Shown here piece after piece: positions 15,469-18,564 of a stretch of DNA of 18,564 nucleotides. The position numbers and the translations under genes were made by a program. The stretch lies in contig JABITU010000068.1 in assembly GCA_018668195.1 (NCBI GenBank), forward strand, positions 1-18,564, in the 5' to 3' direction. How positions within the stretch are numbered: position 1 is the first letter of the stretch; each line of letters begins with the position of its first letter. Origin of the DNA: Tateyamaria sp. Lineage in GTDB: Bacteria; Pseudomonadota; Alphaproteobacteria; Rhodobacterales; Rhodobacteraceae. Below the pieces are notes generated by a model, which made no database searches, was not told the DNA's origin, and saw nothing but the letters and a program-made list of their open reading frames with translations.

Positions 15469-16220
15469 TGCGTTGGCTGGTTGCCCTGTTGTTCATGACA
15501 TTGCCAGCGTTTTCCGAAACCGTTGTGCTGGGTCTTAGTCAGAATAAGATTGCAATCACAACCAGTTTCGACGGTTCTGAAATCCTCGTCTTTGGCGCGG
15601 TAAAACGCGAGACAACAATCCCAGATGGCCCCCCACTGGAAGTAATCGTAACCGTCGCCGGGCCATCAGAACCTGTAAGCGTTCGCCGAAAAGACCGACG
15701 GTTTGGCATTTGGGTGAATACCGATGCGGTCGAAGTGGACCGCGCACCAAGCTTTTATGCCGTCGCCGCAAGTGGGGCACTGAACGAAGTTCTGAGTGAA
15801 GTTGAAGACCTGCGTTATAAAATTTCAATACCACATGCCATACGATCTGTTGGCGCGCCAATGTCGATTATAGATGCAGCCAGTTTCACCGAGGCCTTGA
15901 TCCGCATCCGGAGTCAGGAAAACCTATATCAGTTGATGGAAAACCATATCGCGGTCGACGATCAGACCCTTTTTCGTGGACGGATCGAATTGCCTGCAGC
16001 CTTAACTGAGGGCGACTATGAAACCCGCATCTTCCTGACACGAAACGGCAAAGTGATCTCAAGCTATGAAACCTCGATTGACGTACGAAAAGTCGGATTG
16101 GAGCGATGGCTCTTTAGTCTGAGCCGAGAGCAACCATTCCTTTACGGCCTTATGTCTCTGGCGATTGCCATTGCAGCAGGCTGGGCAGCGTCAGCTGCAT
16201 TTTCATTGCTCCGGAACTAA
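15468..16220 (+). CDS. Alph_Pro_TM (TIGR02186) family membrane protein
   Basis: The 250-residue protein has an N-terminal signal peptide (MRWLVALLFMTLPAFSETVV), a large periplasmic strand-rich domain and a C-terminal membrane helix (FLYGLMSLAIAIAAGWAASAA, about 222-242). It fits the alphaproteobacterial family TIGR02186/Alph_Pro_TM of unknown function, with features such as SQNKIAITTSFDGSEILVFGAV (about 24-45) and RRKDRRFGIWVN (about 76-87). The ATG at 15468 overlaps the TauE stop by one base, showing coupling. This pairing with a TauE/SafE gene is frequent in the group as I recall, and suggests that the two work together in transport. Confidence 0.85.
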   Translation: MRWLVALLFMTLPAFSETVVLGLSQNKIAITTSFDGSEILVFGAVKRETTIPDGPPLEVIVTVAGPSEPVSVRRKDRRFGIWVNTDAVEVDRAPSFYAVAASGALNEVLSEVEDLRYKISIPHAIRSVGAPMSIIDAASFTEALIRIRSQENLYQLMENHIAVDDQTLFRGRIELPAALTEGDYETRIFLTRNGKVISSYETSIDVRKVGLERWLFSLSREQPFLYGLMSLAIAIAAGWAASAAFSLLRN

Positions 16221-16330
16221 AGCTTTTTGAGAAAACTTTAATCATCCATGGTTGCCTACAGATACGTATTCCAATGCGTTAGGTCTTGCATGATATTTCT
16301 GGTATTTCGGCAAACCCTATAAGCGGTCCG

Positions 16331-17866
16331 TCACTGCGAAAGCTCTGGATCGGGCGTCAGTGTCAGCGTTGCCGCCGGAACGGCGCGCAAATCTTCCACG
16401 CGCAAACCACTGGTTGGTTTGGAAAGCCGATTGCGAACCACCCAAACCAGACGCTCCTGCGCTCGGGTTATCGCGACATAGGCCAAACGCTTCCATAGTG
16501 GCTGTCCTGCCTCGACTCGCCCCATGCGCGCTGCCGCATACAGATCTGGCCCGAAGACTTGCACCGTTTCCCATTGTGAACCCTGCGCCTTGTGGATTGT
16601 GACAGCGGCGCCGTGCAGGAACGTGGCTCCCATGCGGGCTGCAAAAGGAATAAACGGCTCTTCTTCATCTGGCTTCTCGATCTTAACGATCGAGGCCGCT
16701 GAAACCTGTGGGTCTTCTGCGCCCATGACGTGCAAGCGCGAAAAGCCAGGCTTTCGGCCCTCGCCAAGATAGATCACCTGCGCCCCCTTGATCAGGCCGC
16801 GTGCCTCAAGGTCCAGCCGTTTGTTTCTATGCTTGATCGGTAATTCCAATCCGTCACAAATCAATGGCTCGCCTTCAAGCAACGCGTCCTCCGGTGCGTT
16901 GTGGACCCTACGAAAGGCGTTGATCAGCCGAATGCGCGTCGCATTGCGCCAAACTAAAACCGGGCTGCGCGCCATCAGATCAACCTCCACACGTTGGCCC
17001 CAAACGATGCGGTCGTCATTGGCGGCAGCATCTTCGACCATTTTTTCGAAACGGTGAAAATCGACCGCTGGATCAGCAAGCGCATGGGCAAGATCCAGGA
17101 TCGGGTTATCCGCATCCTGTCGATGGATGCGATTAAGGTTCAGAACCGTCCGCTCTGGCATTTTGTCAAATATCATAGCGCCAGACTGTTTAACTGGTGA
17201 CAGCTGCGCAGGATCCCCAAACAATAGCAACGTTGGGAATATCTCTTTCAGATCGTTAAATTGCTCATCATCCAACATGGAAGCTTCGTCAACAAAGCCG
17301 ATATCAAGCGGTTCTTCGCGTCGTTTCCAGCCTGTGATGAAATCCGATCCGCGCAAACCTGCTGACGCCAAGGCACCCGGAACAGATTTGTTGATTTGAT
17401 AAAAAGCAAATGCGCGATCAAGTGCCTGATCTGTCAGCCCCTCTATTTCGGGGCGGTCGCAATTGCCCGCAAGCCATTCGGCAATTCGTTCATATTCTGG
17501 GTCATAAACAGGTGTGTAAAGAATCCGGTGGATGGTTGTCGCTGGCACGCCTCGCAAGCGCAACACAGATGCTGCCTTGTTTGTTGGTGCTAAAATGGCG
17601 AGGGTTCGCTTGTCCTTGCGTTTACGGCTTTCGTACTCACCTGAAACAACGTCCAACCCTGCATTTTCCAATGCCTTATACAGCTCAGCAAGCAAGAGTG
17701 TTTTTCCCGAACCCGCTTTGCCAGTAATTGCCATAACCGCGGATTTTCCCAATCTTGGTGGCATCATCAGAGCATTATCAAGATCGATGCCCGCACTGCG
17801 CAGCATCTCTGTCACACTATCATACGCGGTCGCTTGATCATCAGACAGGGAAATAGAAGTGGCCAT
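16331..17866 (-). CDS. SF1 helicase, RecD/Dda-like
   Basis: The 511-residue protein is a superfamily-1 DNA helicase of the RecD2/Dda kind, expected to move 5' to 3' on single-stranded DNA. It has Walker A GKAGSGKT (49-56), motif Ia LAILAPTNKAASVL (about 91-104), Walker B GFVDEASML (about 210-218), motif III LLLFGDPAQLSPV (about 232-244), and the C-terminal motifs VTIHKAQGSQWETV (about 428-441) and AYVAITRAQERLVWV (about 469-483). RecD2's long N-terminal extension is absent, so it is closer to the short, stand-alone form. Its role in repair or replication restart is inference. Ribosome binding site is weak (TAGGG). It is convergent with the Alph_Pro_TM gene. Confidence 0.92.
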   Translation of the reverse strand: MATSISLSDDQATAYDSVTEMLRSAGIDLDNALMMPPRLGKSAVMAITGKAGSGKTLLLAELYKALENAGLDVVSGEYESRKRKDKRTLAILAPTNKAASVLRLRGVPATTIHRILYTPVYDPEYERIAEWLAGNCDRPEIEGLTDQALDRAFAFYQINKSVPGALASAGLRGSDFITGWKRREEPLDIGFVDEASMLDDEQFNDLKEIFPTLLLFGDPAQLSPVKQSGAMIFDKMPERTVLNLNRIHRQDADNPILDLAHALADPAVDFHRFEKMVEDAAANDDRIVWGQRVEVDLMARSPVLVWRNATRIRLINAFRRVHNAPEDALLEGEPLICDGLELPIKHRNKRLDLEARGLIKGAQVIYLGEGRKPGFSRLHVMGAEDPQVSAASIVKIEKPDEEEPFIPFAARMGATFLHGAAVTIHKAQGSQWETVQVFGPDLYAAARMGRVEAGQPLWKRLAYVAITRAQERLVWVVRNRLSKPTSGLRVEDLRAVPAATLTLTPDPELSQ

Positions 17867-17893
17867 GACAAAACCCTACAGAGGAGAGGCGTC

Positions 17894-18016
17894 ATGGGCC
17901 AGCCAGATTACAAAGTAATCGCGATACAGGCCTCAAAATATGACATAAATTACGTTAGATCGCGAGGCGGGACAGTGCATTTTGCGATGGAATATTGCGC
18001 GTCACAAAGTAACTGA
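17894..18016 (+). CDS. Candidate small protein, 40 residues
   Basis: A 40-residue frame starts at ATG 17894 with a good ribosome binding site (GAGGAG, 7 bases between it and the ATG). The product reads MGQPDYKVIAIQASKYDI and on to VRSRGGTVHFAMEYCAS. It has no membrane segment and one cysteine. I do not recognise it. It begins 27 bases from the start of the helicase gene, head to head, and ends 23 bases from the luxI stop. Codon choice is more AT-rich than in neighbours. It may be a real small gene or a decayed one. Confidence 0.4.
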   Translation: MGQPDYKVIAIQASKYDINYVRSRGGTVHFAMEYCASQSN

Positions 18017-18039
18017 AACATCACGCGTTACCTAGCGCG

Positions 18040-18564
18040 TTAACCTGTTCGAACAGAGGTACGTAGCGGCGTAGATCCAAAGGAGCGATCAAACCATTTA
18101 CGGGAGAAGAGCGGTGAAACTCCGGCGCGATCTGCGAGTTGCGCAGCGATGTCATCATCAAAATGCCAAAGCCCTACACTGATCTGGTCCGAGCCTTGAC
18201 CAGCGCTACCCAATACTTCGGGCGACGCGCCAATAATACGATAGATTCGGATCATGCGAGCGTCGAAAACGCCAACAATATGTTCTACGTTAAAGTTTTG
18301 CGTGACTTCACCGCCACCCAGCATCAACGCCGCGGCAACGTGACGCCCAGCGCCCCGATTAAGGCAAAAACGGGTACATTCCCAGATGAATGGACTGGTA
18401 ATTTGCCCCGAAAGTATATTAATGAAATGCTCGTTCACCATTGTGCGTCCTGTGGTCGGCAGAAAACGCATCGAGCCGCCGTGGCTGCCATCTGGCTCTT
18501 CCCAGATGACATATAGTGGGTTCAATTCATCGTATTCATCCCGTTCAAAACCAACATCATCTAC
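18040..18564 (-). CDS. Acyl-homoserine-lactone synthase, LuxI family (5' end cut)
   Basis: The frame runs off the right edge of the window, so the N-terminus is missing; 174 codons are visible. It makes N-acyl-homoserine-lactone signals from S-adenosylmethionine and acyl-ACP. Key LuxI residues are all present: the acidic set E-x-D-x-x-D in FERDEYD (near the cut end), the arginine of SMRFLPTTG, the phenylalanine in MVNEHF, and the pair in FIWECTRFC that corresponds to E101 and R104 of the family numbering. The C-terminal half also fits (ARMIRIYRIIGASPEVLGSAG). The visible length suggests that only about the first 35-40 residues are missing. A luxR partner would be outside the window. An in-frame TTG at 18523-18525 is not the real start, because family motifs lie upstream of it. 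Confidence 0.93.
   Translation of the reverse strand, partial: VDDVGFERDEYDELNPLYVIWEEPDGSHGGSMRFLPTTGRTMVNEHFINILSGQITSPFIWECTRFCLNRGAGRHVAAALMLGGGEVTQNFNVEHIVGVFDARMIRIYRIIGASPEVLGSAGQGSDQISVGLWHFDDDIAAQLADRAGVSPLFSRKWFDRSFGSTPLRTSVRTG
18045..18056. repeat. Palindrome at the luxI 3' end
   Basis: CTGTTCGAACAG is a perfect 12-base palindrome in the last codons of luxI, with ACC and GGT just outside it as partial extension of the symmetry. Just beyond the stop a second pair, ACGCG and CGCGT, can fold. On the minus strand it could be a weak transcript-end structure. Confidence 0.4.

Noticed and set aside
18043..18060. A lux box at CTGTTCGAACAG
   Set aside because: It lies at the 3' end of luxI rather than upstream of a gene, and its spacing is shorter than the usual 18-20-base lux box.

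Overview
The window reads as chromosome from an alphaproteobacterium, most likely the Roseobacter group of the Rhodobacteraceae. The grounds are the close resemblance of the proteins to that group (aminotransferase, NifU-type protein, TsaB/RimI pair, BMP-type transporter, Alph_Pro_TM protein), an alphaproteobacterial-type L10 leader, and a LuxI-type synthase. Base composition looks mid-50s percent GC by eye. No rRNA, tRNA, CRISPR array or intact insertion sequence was seen.

Region 1 (1-3200, minus strand) holds the ribosomal stalk genes in two transcription units: rplK-rplA (L11, L1), with a leader hairpin and a terminator, and rplJ-rplL (L10, L7/L12), with its own candidate promoter and an L10 leader. 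The secE-nusG genes that usually precede rplK are absent. Instead there is a 380-base gap and a divergent gene with an internal repeat.

Region 2 (3200-9400) holds housekeeping and small conserved genes: a two-repeat hypothetical protein, a DCC-family thiol-disulfide oxidoreductase that overlaps tail-to-tail with a short YigZ/IMPACT protein, an M48 metallopeptidase lipoprotein, a 79-residue conserved protein, a class-IV (branched-chain) aminotransferase, a universal stress protein, an Nfu/NifU-type Fe-S protein, and the coupled pair tsaB-rimI.

Region 3 (9490-14440, plus strand) is a complete BMP-type ABC importer: periplasmic binding protein, double ATPase and two permeases. By family it should take up purine or other nucleosides. 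A promoter with a palindrome at the predicted start of transcription precedes it, and a strong hairpin separates the binding-protein gene from the rest. This probably lets the binding protein be made in excess.

Region 4 (14500-18564) has a TauE/SafE-type membrane exporter coupled to an Alph_Pro_TM protein, a convergent SF1 (RecD/Dda-like) helicase, a possible 40-residue small protein head-to-head with it, and a LuxI-type acyl-homoserine-lactone synthase cut by the window edge. Nothing here is clearly a new system. The best leads are the synteny break at rplK, the operator-like palindrome at the importer promoter, the repeated motif upstream of the aminotransferase gene, two candidate small ORFs and the quorum-sensing gene at the edge.
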